From the NCBI GenBank assembly GCA_003024985.2, contig PXIH01S0005556.1: a stretch of 15,263 bases of DNA, one strand, 5' to 3'. Below, one piece after another: positions 1 through 6,872 of this stretch. The translations under genes and the position numbers were made by a program. The DNA is from Euperipatoides rowelli. Its lineage: Eukaryota; Onychophora; Udeonychophora; Euonychophora; Peripatopsidae. Below the pieces are notes generated by a model. It was not told the DNA's origin. It did no database searches and was given only the letters and a program-made list of their open reading frames with translations. Positions within the stretch are counted from its first letter, which is position 1; each line of letters opens with the position of its first letter.

Positions 1-295
1 GATCCTTGGGCAGCTCCGGTGCAAAAAAATTGGTGAATTTTCTTTCGCTGTTTGGAGGCACCAGGGAATTTAATATGACATTTGTGTACTAATTGTTTGT
101 CTATTGATAGATATTTGGATTTATGACGAATGGAAGTAGAACAATGGATCTCAGAAAAATGGCCACAGTACTTGCACAAGGATTACATCACTGTTGTATC
201 CAGATTAGAAGATTGTACATAATGTAAAGAGTTGTTTATAGTAGAGTTCTCCTTAACTGTTAGGTGGGATAATAAAATTTCAAAAAAATAAATAA
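1..295 (+). mobile_element. tRNA-derived SINE, copy 1 (5' end outside window)
   Basis: The window opens inside the B box of a SINE. From GATCC onward it matches copies at 327-661 and 1246-1550: the GGGCAGCTCCGGTGC block, an A-run then T-run, the TTTCGCTGTTTGG block, a GGCACC arm, a GGATTTATGACGAA block also present in copy 3, and a CTGTTGTATCC block also present in copy 2. It ends in an A-rich tail with AATAAA near 271-300. It is more diverged than copy 2 (for example GGAGGCACCAGGG against GGCGGCACCGGGG), so it is probably older. The tRNA-like head and 5' duplication lie outside the window. Such elements are transcribed by RNA polymerase III and moved by LINE machinery; that is family knowledge, not visible here. 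Confidence 0.82.
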
Positions 296-310
296 TAATT
301 TAGTAACAAT

Positions 311-326
311 AAAAGTTATAAATACA
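311..326 (+). repeat. Target-site duplication, left copy, of SINE copy 2
   Basis: The 16 bases AAAAGTTATAAATACA directly before the SINE start are repeated exactly at 662-677, directly after its A-rich tail. This marks the insertion limits and is the usual product of LINE-type target-primed reverse transcription. Confidence 0.92.
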
Positions 327-661
327 GTCAAGGTGGCGTGGCCGTGAGGTCTTGTACCCGGCCACGGTGTGCTTGGCATATAAAGGGATCGTAGGTTCGA
401 TCCCCGGGCAGCTCCGGTGCCAAAAAATTGGCAAATTTTTTTTTCGCTGTTTGGCGGCACCGGGGAATTTTGTTGTATAATTGAATTGTAATTGTGTCTT
501 TATTCGTAGAAAAATGGAATTATAACAAGGAAACAAACAATGAACTATGAGCAAGGATTCCATTCAGCACTGTTGTATCCGGTTATCGAAGAATGTTAAC
601 CATACAATCTTATGTATAATGTAAATATGTAAATAAATTTAAAAAAAAATTAAAAAAAAAA
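327..661 (+). mobile_element. tRNA-derived SINE, copy 2 (full length)
   Basis: A complete short interspersed element. It starts GTCAAGGTGGCGTGGCC, has an A box (TGGCCGTGAGG, 339-349) and a B box (GGTTCGATCCC, 394-404), then a non-tRNA body and a tail of A-runs broken by T to 661. The head resembles class II (Leu/Ser-type) tRNAs, whose A-box region reads GTGGCCGAGTGG; the parent tRNA is inferred. Directly after the tRNA-like part is a hairpin with 10-bp arms (412-421 with 456-465) enclosing a second A-run/T-run stem. Perfect 16-bp duplications at 311-326 and 662-677 fix both ends. It codes for nothing; short open frames across it on the - strand are accidental. It landed in the flank just 3' of copy 1. 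Confidence 0.93.
339..404 (+). promoter_or_regulatory. Internal RNA polymerase III promoter (A and B boxes) of SINE copy 2
   Basis: The A box is TGGCCGTGAGG at 339-349 and the B box is GGTTCGATCCC at 394-404. The B box matches the tRNA consensus GGTTCGANNCC exactly. The boxes are 44 bases apart, plausible for a tRNA with a longer variable arm. Whether this copy is still transcribed cannot be told from sequence. Confidence 0.8.
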
Positions 662-677
662 AAAAGTTATAAATACA
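662..677 (+). repeat. Target-site duplication, right copy, of SINE copy 2
   Basis: An exact 16-base copy of 311-326, directly after the A-rich tail. The empty site can be rebuilt by removing 327-677, joining 326 to 678. Confidence 0.92.
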
Positions 678-925
678 CTTACAGTACATAAAGGCTAAGT
701 ATCCATACCTTGTGATGTTGTTGCAATGACTGGTGAGGTAGTGTAAGTTTTGTTGAGGTTAGGTTGGTACAGTTGTATGATGAATTTCTCAGCAATTAAA
801 CGTTTTTTCTTCTTAGAAATTTGATAATCACCGAGAAATTTGAATGAGTGACGTTATGTTTTTCAGTTGTTATATGATGGTTGATGTGTGACAATTTATT
901 GTATTTTAAATGGTCGGAAATTCTA
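678..925. other. Unassigned AT-rich spacer
   Basis: I see no gene, RNA or clear repeat between the right duplication of SINE copy 2 and the 3' end of LINE copy B. The stretch around 715-780 is GT-rich on the + strand. It is the probable original target DNA for these insertions. Confidence 0.5.
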
Positions 926-1229
926 TTTTTCTTTTTTTAATTATTAAAACCATAAACAAACACATTACAATTAAATAAAATTATCTCTACTAATTGCTTC
1001 TTTAGCAGAGACTATAATTCAAATGCAACCTACTACAACTTCAACAAAATACAACTACATTGTTAATTAGTACATAATATTCAATTCATTGTTCTTGATT
1101 TTCCACTTTTTGTTTAGTTTTCACTACTTTACTACTTTAATTTCTACCCATACAGTTTTTGTTTTCCCCACATTTTATTAAATATTTCTGACGAAAACAT
1201 GAACATTTCCTTTAAATATAATTGCTTAT

Positions 1230-1245
1230 AATAACTCATATTTTT
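1230..1245 (-). repeat. Target-site duplication on the 3' side of SINE copy 3
   Basis: On the - strand this reads AAAAATATGAGTTATT. It matches 14 of 16 bases of the duplication at 1551-1566 and lies directly after the SINE's A-rich tail. Confidence 0.82.
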
Positions 1246-1550
1246 TTGTTTTTTTAAATATATTTATTTACAATATGTACAACAATGTATGGTTAACAAT
1301 CTTCTTTTAACCGGATGCAAGTCCTTTGATAAAGTTCTATAGTCCTTTACTCATTCCTTCGTCATAAATCCATTAAATATACAATTACAATCATAATTTA
1401 CTATTAAATTCTCCGGTGCCACCAAACAGCGAAAAAAAATTTCGTCAATTTTTTGGCATCGGAGCTGCCCAGGGATCGAACCCTTCGATCCCCTTATATG
1501 CCAAGCACACAGTGGCCGGGTACAGAATCTCACGGCCACGTCACCTTGAC
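1246..1550 (-). mobile_element. tRNA-derived SINE, copy 3, inserted in LINE copy B
   Basis: The same family as copies 1 and 2, on the opposite strand. On the - strand it starts GTCAAGGTGACGTGGCC (ending at 1550), has an A box at 1538-1528 (TGGCCGTGAGA) and a B box at 1482-1472 (GGTTCGATCCC), then the hairpin (arms 1464-1455 and 1420-1411), the GGATTTATGACGAA block, and an AATAAA-containing A-rich tail ending at about 1246. It is flanked by 16-bp imperfect direct repeats (1551-1566 and 1230-1245). An apparent 85-codon frame across it (1351-1608) is a fusion of LINE codons with SINE sequence, not a gene. Confidence 0.92.
1472..1538 (-). promoter_or_regulatory. Internal RNA polymerase III promoter (A and B boxes) of SINE copy 3
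   Basis: The A box is TGGCCGTGAGA (1538-1528) and the B box is GGTTCGATCCC (1482-1472), both on the - strand. The B box is identical to that of copy 2; the A box differs at the last base. Confidence 0.75.
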
Positions 1551-1566
1551 AATGACTCATAATTTT
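1551..1566 (-). repeat. Target-site duplication on the 5' side of SINE copy 3
   Basis: On the - strand this reads AAAATTATGAGTCATT, directly before the SINE start. It codes for the LINE residues KIMSH. The partner is at 1230-1245, with two mismatches gained since insertion. Confidence 0.82.
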
Positions 1567-2307
1567 AGTATTAATATCCTCTATGTTCCGAACTCTATAT
1601 ATCATCACACCTACATTTCCAGATGGTGAAGAAAAAAACTGTTATTGGTTTAAAGACCTGATCAGGTATATTTTGAAATATTTTTGTAAATACCCATTTT
1701 GTGCAATCAATTCCCTTTTGGATTTCTCCTATCACCGCCTGTCTCACTGCAAATGTTTTACTGCAGTCCATTAATATATGATTAAGATTTTCACCTGTCC
1801 ACATCCAAATTCACACATTGTCAAGTTATAGTCTTTCACTATCCCAATTTTGTACAACCACGCTTTGGTTGGTAATATTCCTAACGCATGTCTTATTAAA
1901 AAAGTTCTGAAAGTTGCCATACGTGTTTTTCTTTCTAATATACTTTAAATTTATTTGCCCACCTTTATATGTCAAATATTGAGGATCTTGCACTACACTG
2001 TCCATCTTTAGTTTTTTGTATTTCAATACTCCTCCAAACTGCTTGATTTCAATCTCATCGTATAGTTTTTTTCCAGACCTTCATTAATTGATCCTTTAAT
2101 GTGTCTACTATCTGAAATAATTTATTAATTTCATGATCCCCAACTATATTTTTGACTATATAATTATACATTATACTTTTGTTCAAGATACATATATCCA
2201 TTAATCCAAGACCTCCTTTCATTTGAGGCAATTTAGCTCGATATTTTCCCACAAATTTATATCCCTTAACCCATTTTCCAACATTTGAAAATATGATTTT
2301 TTTGTAT

Positions 2308-2511
2308 TTACAAGGGGTCTATATCCCCCTCCTCTTTATGTATCTTATATTTTGCATATATTTTACTTAATTCACTTGTAGTTGGGTAAATATTTTTGTA
2401 TATTTCTTCTGTAAATACATTTTTTTTTTTTTTTCTGTAAATACATTTTTGTTTTTTAACTCTCTCAAAAAATTCTGTATTTGAAGTTATTTCCATCATC
2501 AATGTTATCAT
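2308..2511 (-). pseudogene. Unassigned short open frame between the two LINE fragments
   Basis: A 67-codon open frame on the - strand, rich in Lys, Glu and Ile (for example KNVFTEEIYKNIYPTTSEL). I do not recognise it. It lies upstream of the GGLGL motif of LINE copy B but does not resemble the reverse-transcriptase thumb seen at that place in copy A. It may be a separate LINE fragment or chance. It contains a 26-bp-offset direct repeat of TTCTGTAAATACATTTTT (2407-2424 and 2433-2450), probably replication slippage at a T-run, which changed the frame. Confidence 0.3.
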
Positions 2512-2516
2512 TCCTT

Positions 2517-3755
2517 ACAAAATTATTATTATTTTTATTACATTATAAAAATCCAAAACTAGATTTTTAGTTTTGAAAGTCTGTTACTCTACTAAGCACA
2601 AACAGTTGTGTACCAGTACTTCATAACTCTGCTGATCCCCACTTCAATCCAATCAACCACAAAAACACATAGTTCAGTTGATATGTGACTACTACATCAA
2701 CACTTCCTTATCCCACAAATTCTGGAAAGAAGTGTCAGACAGAAAAAACAAATCCTTCTTAAATTCGACATGAACAAAAGGCAGAAATATTTCATTCTCC
2801 ATAGACTGAAACACTACCCCACACTGGATCTTACATATTGCAAAGAACACCACATAAATAAACTTCTTAATTCGGAAGTTGACTTCCATAAATTTACTCC
2901 ACGCATGAACAAATTGTACTTTTCCCATGTTTTTCCAACAATAGCAGATCATGAGTTGACGAGCCTTAAAACAAGACGAAAACAAATGACTTTCTGACTC
3001 CGCTTGACCGCAACCCAACAGACAGTCCACATTGTACATTGTGATAATTCCAATTCTTACCAACCTTTCCTTCACTGGAAGGATACCCAATATAAATTTA
3101 ATGATAAAGTTATGAAGACCGCCATCAGCCTTTAACTATAGAACAATTTTTAGATTTTTATGAGAATTCCTATAATGATAGACTCATTGTCCCATATCAC
3201 CAATCGAGCCATTTTTCCATAGGGAATCTTTGACTCAAAGTCCCACATCTTCATGATCTTTTTAAATTCGTTCATTCACACCCGGAGCAACGGATCACCT
3301 CCTAACCTTGTTATTTTCAAAAGCTTTAACAGTGCAGGATCCAAGTATATATTGCAATAAACAAAATTATGAATTATAGATCTGTTCAACATCAATAATT
3401 CAATAAGACCAAGTCCACCATTTGTTACCCTTAATACCACTTTAGCGTTTGATAAATACGAATTTCCCAAAAATACAAGATTGAGTTATTCTTTAAACTT
3501 AGCTAAAAACTTTTTCATGATTAGAACAAAAGGCATGTAAAAAACAAACTTTGAAATGATTAGCGTGTTTATTAACCTCACCCTATCAAGCCATCCAGAA
3601 GAATAATGAGATACTCTTCGCAATGGTCCTACTTTCCTTAAGCTTCTCAATAATTTTAGATTGTAGATACAGTATCTAGCACCTTCAATAGAGAAAGGAA
3701 TCCCTAATATTTTCATGCGAGTCCCATTCATTTCCCAAAAAGGGAGAACATTTTT
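2517..3755 (-). mobile_element. LINE (non-LTR retrotransposon, L1/Tx1-like) copy A, 5'-truncated
   Basis: A second non-LTR fragment with the same domain order as copy B and on the same strand. Its 5' end, near an A/T-run at 3750-3770, abuts the gypsy-type remnant. Its coding part stops at 2692-2694. An apparent 3' untranslated region of about 170 bases follows, ending AATAAAAATAATAATAATT (about 2540-2520). The untranslated region does not obviously match that of copy B, and the residues differ widely (LGILPVKERLVRIGI against LGILPTKAWLYKIGI), so the two are different subfamilies or long diverged. I found no target-site duplication. Confidence 0.75.
2692..3755 (-). pseudogene. LINE ORF2 C-terminal part: reverse-transcriptase thumb and zinc-binding domain (copy A)
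   Basis: Read right to left: a MKILGIPFS block (near 3713) matching the KYLGI region of LINE reverse transcriptases; a thumb-like LLRSLRKVGPL then WLDRVRLINTLIISKFVFYM (3670-3530); an in-frame stop at 3488-3486; a TNGGLGLIELLMLNRSIIHN block (near 3425-3365) in the same frame; another stop at 3278-3276; a decayed linker with ARLVIWDNESI; and, after a frame change near 3110, LGILPVKERLVRIGI. The zinc-binding region follows, with C at 3024-3022, C at 3012-3010, H at 2988-2986 and C at 2973-2971 (C-x3-C-x7-H-x4-C). The last 132 codons (3090-2692) are still open. The endonuclease and catalytic palm are missing. The + strand frame at 2770-2997 is a shadow. Confidence 0.82.
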
Positions 3756-3769
3756 TTTAAAAAAAAATC

Positions 3770-4191
3770 CCAGACGTAAGACTTTTCAAAGTTAATCCAG
3801 AATTAGTAGCCACAAATCTGGGAACAGTTTCCTTATCGTCTCCAATAGCAGACGAAGCCATGATAGCAAGAAAATCAGTGGTTAATTTTACATTGGAAAA
3901 TTTTGATTTTTTACATCCTGTTTTAATAACTCCGCTATGCTCAGACTCATGTTTTAATGTCATTTTGGGTACAGATTTTATAATAGATCACAACGCCCAA
4001 ATTCAGTTTAAAGAAAGAAGGGTATAGATCAATATCACAGTAAAAACTGGATGGGATGAATTTGCTAAACAAACAGCAAAAATTTACTCAGTTCTGCAAC
4101 CTGAGGAAGTAACACAATCAACAGAGTTGCTCGATCTTTTTAAAGTGAAAGAATTGGAACTAAATAACTTCAATAAAAATGAATTAGATTA
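3770..4191 (+). pseudogene. Ty3/gypsy-type retroelement: C-terminal part of aspartic protease and linker
   Basis: The frame starting PDVRLFKVNPELV runs from about 3770. It carries FNVILGTDFIIDH near 3950-3990, matching the ILGxDF motif at the end of retroelement aspartic proteases. The catalytic D-T/S-G motif, which should lie upstream, is missing because the element is cut at its junction with LINE copy A. An in-frame stop sits at 4025-4027. The same frame then continues as a plausible protease-to-reverse-transcriptase linker until TGA at 4193-4195, where the open frame shifts to that of the reverse transcriptase. Non-functional. The - strand frame at 3757-3963 is its shadow. Confidence 0.75.
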
Positions 4192-5038
4192 TTGACAAAT
4201 TATGAAACAATTTTAATTGAAGATGTTAAAAAAATAACAGTTGTGCATGTACCGCCAGTGGAACCAAAATTTTCAAGCAACGAAAATGTATATCAAAAGC
4301 AATATAGAATTGCACTCTCTCTATACGAACAGCTAAAGAAAAAAATAGCACAGCTAGAAGCTGCATGCATAGTAAGTCCTGCAACAGACTCGCGCTGTAA
4401 TGTGCCTTTGCTGGTGGTTCCAAAACGCGATAATATAAATCATATCAGGATCGTGTTTGATTTGAGGAAAGTAAATATGCAGATAGAGCCATACAAATTT
4501 CCTTTAATGCGCATAGACGACATACTGTTAAAGCTAGGCAGTGCAAAATATTTTTCCACATTGGACTTGAATAATGGGTATTATAACATTGGCCTAGCCA
4601 AGTCTGCGCAGTACAAATTTTCCTTTGATTTGCCTTGGGCAGGTTGGTCCTAAAACCTTTGTCACAAGGTCTCTCAAACTCAGCAGCAATGTTTCAGGAA
4701 ATTATCAACAAATGCTTGGAAAGTATCAAATCTAAAGATAAGGTATTAGCCTATCTCGATGATATAATTTTTACAGAAACAATAGAAGAGCATTTGGTTG
4801 TATTAGAAGTATTGGGAGCTTTCAAAAAAATAAACTTGGCCGTCAAGCCTTGAAATTTTTGGGTCATATAGTCGATAAAGATGGCAGTAAACCAACGGAT
4901 CAAAACACTGTATCAGTAACAGAGTACCCTAGGCTATATACTATCAAACATGTCAGAAGATTTTGGGGATCAGTAGGTTTTTATCAACTTTATATCATTT
5001 TTTTTACAGAATTAGCAGCTCCCCTATATTCTTTTTAA
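4192..5038 (+). pseudogene. Ty3/gypsy-type reverse transcriptase remnant
   Basis: Three frames make up most of a Ty3-type reverse transcriptase. Frame 1 (4192-4653) has IVSPATDSRCNVPLLVVPKR, then RIVFDLRKVN, then KYFSTLDLNNGYY, whose TLDL holds the first catalytic Asp (residue 125 of this frame). Frame 2 (4635-4853) has GLSNSAAMFQEI (motif B) and YLDDIIF at 4752-4772, the catalytic Asp pair. Frame 3 (4850-5038) has the thumb block KFLGHIVDKDG, then VRRFWGSVGFYQLY and ELAAPLY. All core catalytic residues survive, but frameshifts near 4640 and 4850 and a stop at 5036-5038 disable it. Its known role is to copy element RNA into DNA. No LTR was recognised nearby. Block order and wording place it in Metaviridae-like elements; I cannot give the lineage. 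Confidence 0.9.
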
Positions 5039-5192
5039 AAACGGAGATGGCAAAATAACATGGCTTTTATATCATTAAAAAAACATCTCACCTTAGCTCC
5101 ACTTTAAGCATATCCCAATTTCAGTAAACCATTTTGTGTCTACAAATAAGTCTGGGTGGGCTCCTTGAGCATCCTTAGCTGTTTGTTTTGAA
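5039..5192 (+). pseudogene. Start of the RNase H domain of the Ty3/gypsy-type pol remnant
   Basis: The pieces KNGDGKITW, AFISLKKHLTLAPL, AYPNFSKPFCVY and STNKSGWAP, in shifting frames, match the connection and RNase H start of gypsy-type pol, where AF-LK--LT-AP-L-AYPDFSKPF and TDASG are usual. Stops lie at 5106-5108 and, in the STNKSGWAP frame, at 5166-5168. Similarity ends near 5192 (AVCFE). The rest of RNase H and all of integrase are absent. Confidence 0.75.
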
Positions 5193-5239
5193 CATACATT
5201 TGTCTCATAATTGACAGTTTATTTAACATCAAATAGGAT

Positions 5240-5262
5240 ATGACATTGGCGGCGAGGCAACA
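5240..5262 (+). other. Possible primer-binding site and leader of a gypsy-type element
   Basis: TGACATTGGCGGCGAGG lies just before the gag remnant. It resembles the LTR end (CA) followed by the TTGGCGACGAGGA-type primer-binding site of many gypsy-type elements. The resemblance is from memory and one base differs. If right, an LTR end should lie just upstream, but only about 50 bases separate it from RNase H, so any LTR here is mostly deleted. Confidence 0.4.
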
Positions 5263-5832
5263 TGTTAGCATAATTATAAAAAAATCTAAAAGCGAAAATA
5301 CACTTGTGAACGAAATATCCTCACATAGCCTACAGTATATGTCCATATTGAACCATTTTAAACTAAATTTAAGCACAGAAGCAAAAAATCAGGGCAAAAC
5401 TACTGGAAATAATTTTCAAATGGCATTTCAAACGGAATTCATAAAAGAATTTGTTGAAAGTAGGGAGGAATTTGGGTTGTATATAGAACAGTTCTATCAG
5501 TACTTTATTGCTAATAACATTAAAGACGGAAAAAAAAGTAGCAATATTTTTAAGTTTTAGGTTCTAAAACATATAAATTGCTGTGTAATATAAAACATCC
5601 TGATTTGCCTAGTTCTTGCTCATATGCCGATTTAGTAAAAATGCTAGATTTACGTTTCAAACCTACACATATCATAACAGAACGTTTCAAATTTCACAAA
5701 CGGGAACAAAACCCAGTTTCAATGAAAAAAAAATACATCACTAGCATTTCCTATACCTGCAATGTTAACTCAGGCCTAGCTAAACTAAAAACATCTATGC
5801 TAGACAATTTTATTAACTTTTTAATAAAATAA
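5240..5832 (+). pseudogene. Ty3/gypsy-type gag remnant (capsid region)
   Basis: Two frames form a retrotransposon gag. The first (5240-5560) carries FVESREEFGLYIEQFYQYF and ANNIKDGKK near 5450-5530. The second, one frame over (from 5560), carries GSKTYKLLCNIKHPDLP, SYADLVKMLDLRFKP and ITERFKFHKREQNP up to about 5720. This order, a W/Y-rich start, then LGxKTYxLL, then P..I.ERFxFHKRxQ, is typical of the retrotransposon gag (capsid) family. The frame change is at about 5557-5562. Beyond 5760 the sequence decays. A possible remnant of a nucleocapsid knuckle (FCLKQ...KSKNTKDNK) lies near 5946-5995. It sits downstream of pol, the reverse of normal element order. Confidence 0.82.
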
Positions 5833-5999
5833 TTCAAAATTAATTACTGTACCTATAACAATTCTTTAATATCACAATAAATAGTCCAGAACTAAAATTC
5901 TAAAGTAAAAAATCAATTCTAAGGCAACAAAAAGTCAAAATGACTTTTGCCTAAAGCAGGCTATGCTAAAATCTAAAAACACTAAAGACAATAAATTTT

Positions 6000-6800
6000 C
6001 AAATAAATTTCTCCAAGTAAAAATCGATTATAAAACTAAATTAAAACCAATTTCATCCAAAATTCCTCCAAATTATATACATTTACCTTCATACAACTCA
6101 CAATTCGAGAGCCCATACACTAGATATTTCCCCTAAGGAAACCAAGATCTAGTTCCTTATAACATCTATCCAATGAAATATTAGATAAATGCTATTTTGG
6201 AATGGGCTCACCCGCCATGTTTTTTTATCCTCGATTGCCGTCCTGCCATATGCTAGATTAACATTATGTTGACGAGATCAAACTTGAATCAAAGTAATCC
6301 AACATTTTTTTCCCTACCAATTAAAGGTATCCAATATGTACTATAGTGTTATTAATACTCTTTAAGAAAACTGGATAATATTAGTAAAATTAATATTTTT
6401 ATAAACTAAAAAAAAAGAGACTTAAAACAATGAGCTCTAAAATTTTCAGACTTCATTTCTCCGAAAACACGCCACCTATCCTGGCATTATGAATTTATAA
6501 ATATGAAAAATTTGATGAAATAGTCTAGTCAAACCCTTCTCTTAGATAAATACATAAAACTACTAAAAAGTGTCAAATTTTGGCATGAAGATTAAATTTG
6601 TCTCCCTTTTTACAAAGAGACAATTTATCTTCATGCTATTCAATTACCAGTTACACAATTGTTCAAAACATTATACAATTAGTGGCTATACAATTAGTGG
6701 GACCAAGTGCTATTTGTTCACTTTATTTCCCAATAATTTTGAAATATATAGAAATTGATTTTTATTAAAAAAGCTGATGCATAAAATGTTGAAAAGAAAT
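6000..6800. other. Unassigned AT-rich spacer
   Basis: No gene, RNA or repeat that I can support. The first 130 bases may still be decayed gypsy-type internal sequence: the frame covering IDYKTKLKPISSKIPPNY has no stop for about 50 codons. The 62-codon frame at 6570-6758 shows no motif and is likely chance. Confidence 0.45.
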
Positions 6801-6872
6801 TTAAAGTGGTTTATCAATGATTTTTTTTTTAATTGATTTACCTAAAAATATTTTGTTTAATTAATCAATTTG
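6801..6872 (+). repeat. Left inverted end of the TTAA-flanked element
   Basis: TTAA then AGTGGTTTATC, a T-run with ATTGATTTA, and TTGTTTAATTAATCAATTTG at 6853-6872. These blocks recur inverted, in mirrored order, at 7607-7692. Confidence 0.65.

Larger units (their letters stand above)
926..2300 (-). mobile_element. LINE (non-LTR retrotransposon, L1/Tx1-like) copy B, 5'-truncated
   Basis: A decayed 3' fragment of a non-LTR retrotransposon reading right to left. It starts, in its own direction, near 2290-2300, just before the reverse-transcriptase tail that carries a KGGLGLMD motif. It runs through a zinc-binding C-terminal region to a stop at 1146-1144. A 3' untranslated stretch follows (about 1143-926), ending in an A-rich tail. 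SINE copy 3 (1246-1550) is inserted within its last coding codons. The 5' limit is uncertain because decay blurs it against 2308-2511. 5' truncation is usual for LINE copies. Clade assignment rests on the GGLGL and zinc-binding motifs only. Confidence 0.78.
1144..2300 (-). pseudogene. LINE ORF2 C-terminal part: reverse-transcriptase tail and zinc-binding domain (copy B)
   Basis: Read right to left, the pieces are: a GKYRAKLPQMKGGLGLMD stretch (about 2252-2190), the conserved end of L1-type reverse transcriptase; a linker that changes frame near 2070; LGILPTKAWLYKIGI (about 1885-1840); then C at 1815-1813, C at 1803-1801, H at 1780-1778 and C at 1765-1763. This is C-x3-C-x7-H-x4-C once a one-base frameshift is allowed, the pattern of the zf-RVT-type domain that follows LINE reverse transcriptases. 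An aromatic-rich tail with FFTIWKCRCDDI follows near 1640-1595. At 1551 the frame is interrupted by SINE copy 3 and resumes beyond it to the stop at 1146-1144. Several frameshifts make it non-functional, and the catalytic reverse-transcriptase core is absent from this copy. Confidence 0.8.

Noticed and set aside
327-404. A genuine tRNA gene
   Set aside because: It has good A and B boxes but no convincing acceptor stem pairing after the B box. The same head recurs at 1472-1550, followed by a shared non-tRNA body and A-rich tail with target duplications, so it is the head of a SINE.
260-563. Two - strand open frames of 66 and 87 codons
   Set aside because: They read through SINE copy 2 backwards, including its promoter boxes and hairpin, and have no protein motif.
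1351-1608. 85-codon - strand frame
   Set aside because: Its first codons are LINE copy B and the rest is SINE copy 3 read in an accidental frame.
2770-2997. 75-codon + strand frame
   Set aside because: It is the opposite strand of the LINE copy A zinc-binding region.
5140-5376. 78-codon - strand frame with a hydrophobic stretch
   Set aside because: It overlaps the RNase H-gag junction on the opposite strand; the hydrophobic look comes from AT-rich codons.
6570-6758. 62-codon + strand frame
   Set aside because: No motif, no neighbour context, and Phe/Ile/Tyr-rich composition expected of AT-rich DNA.
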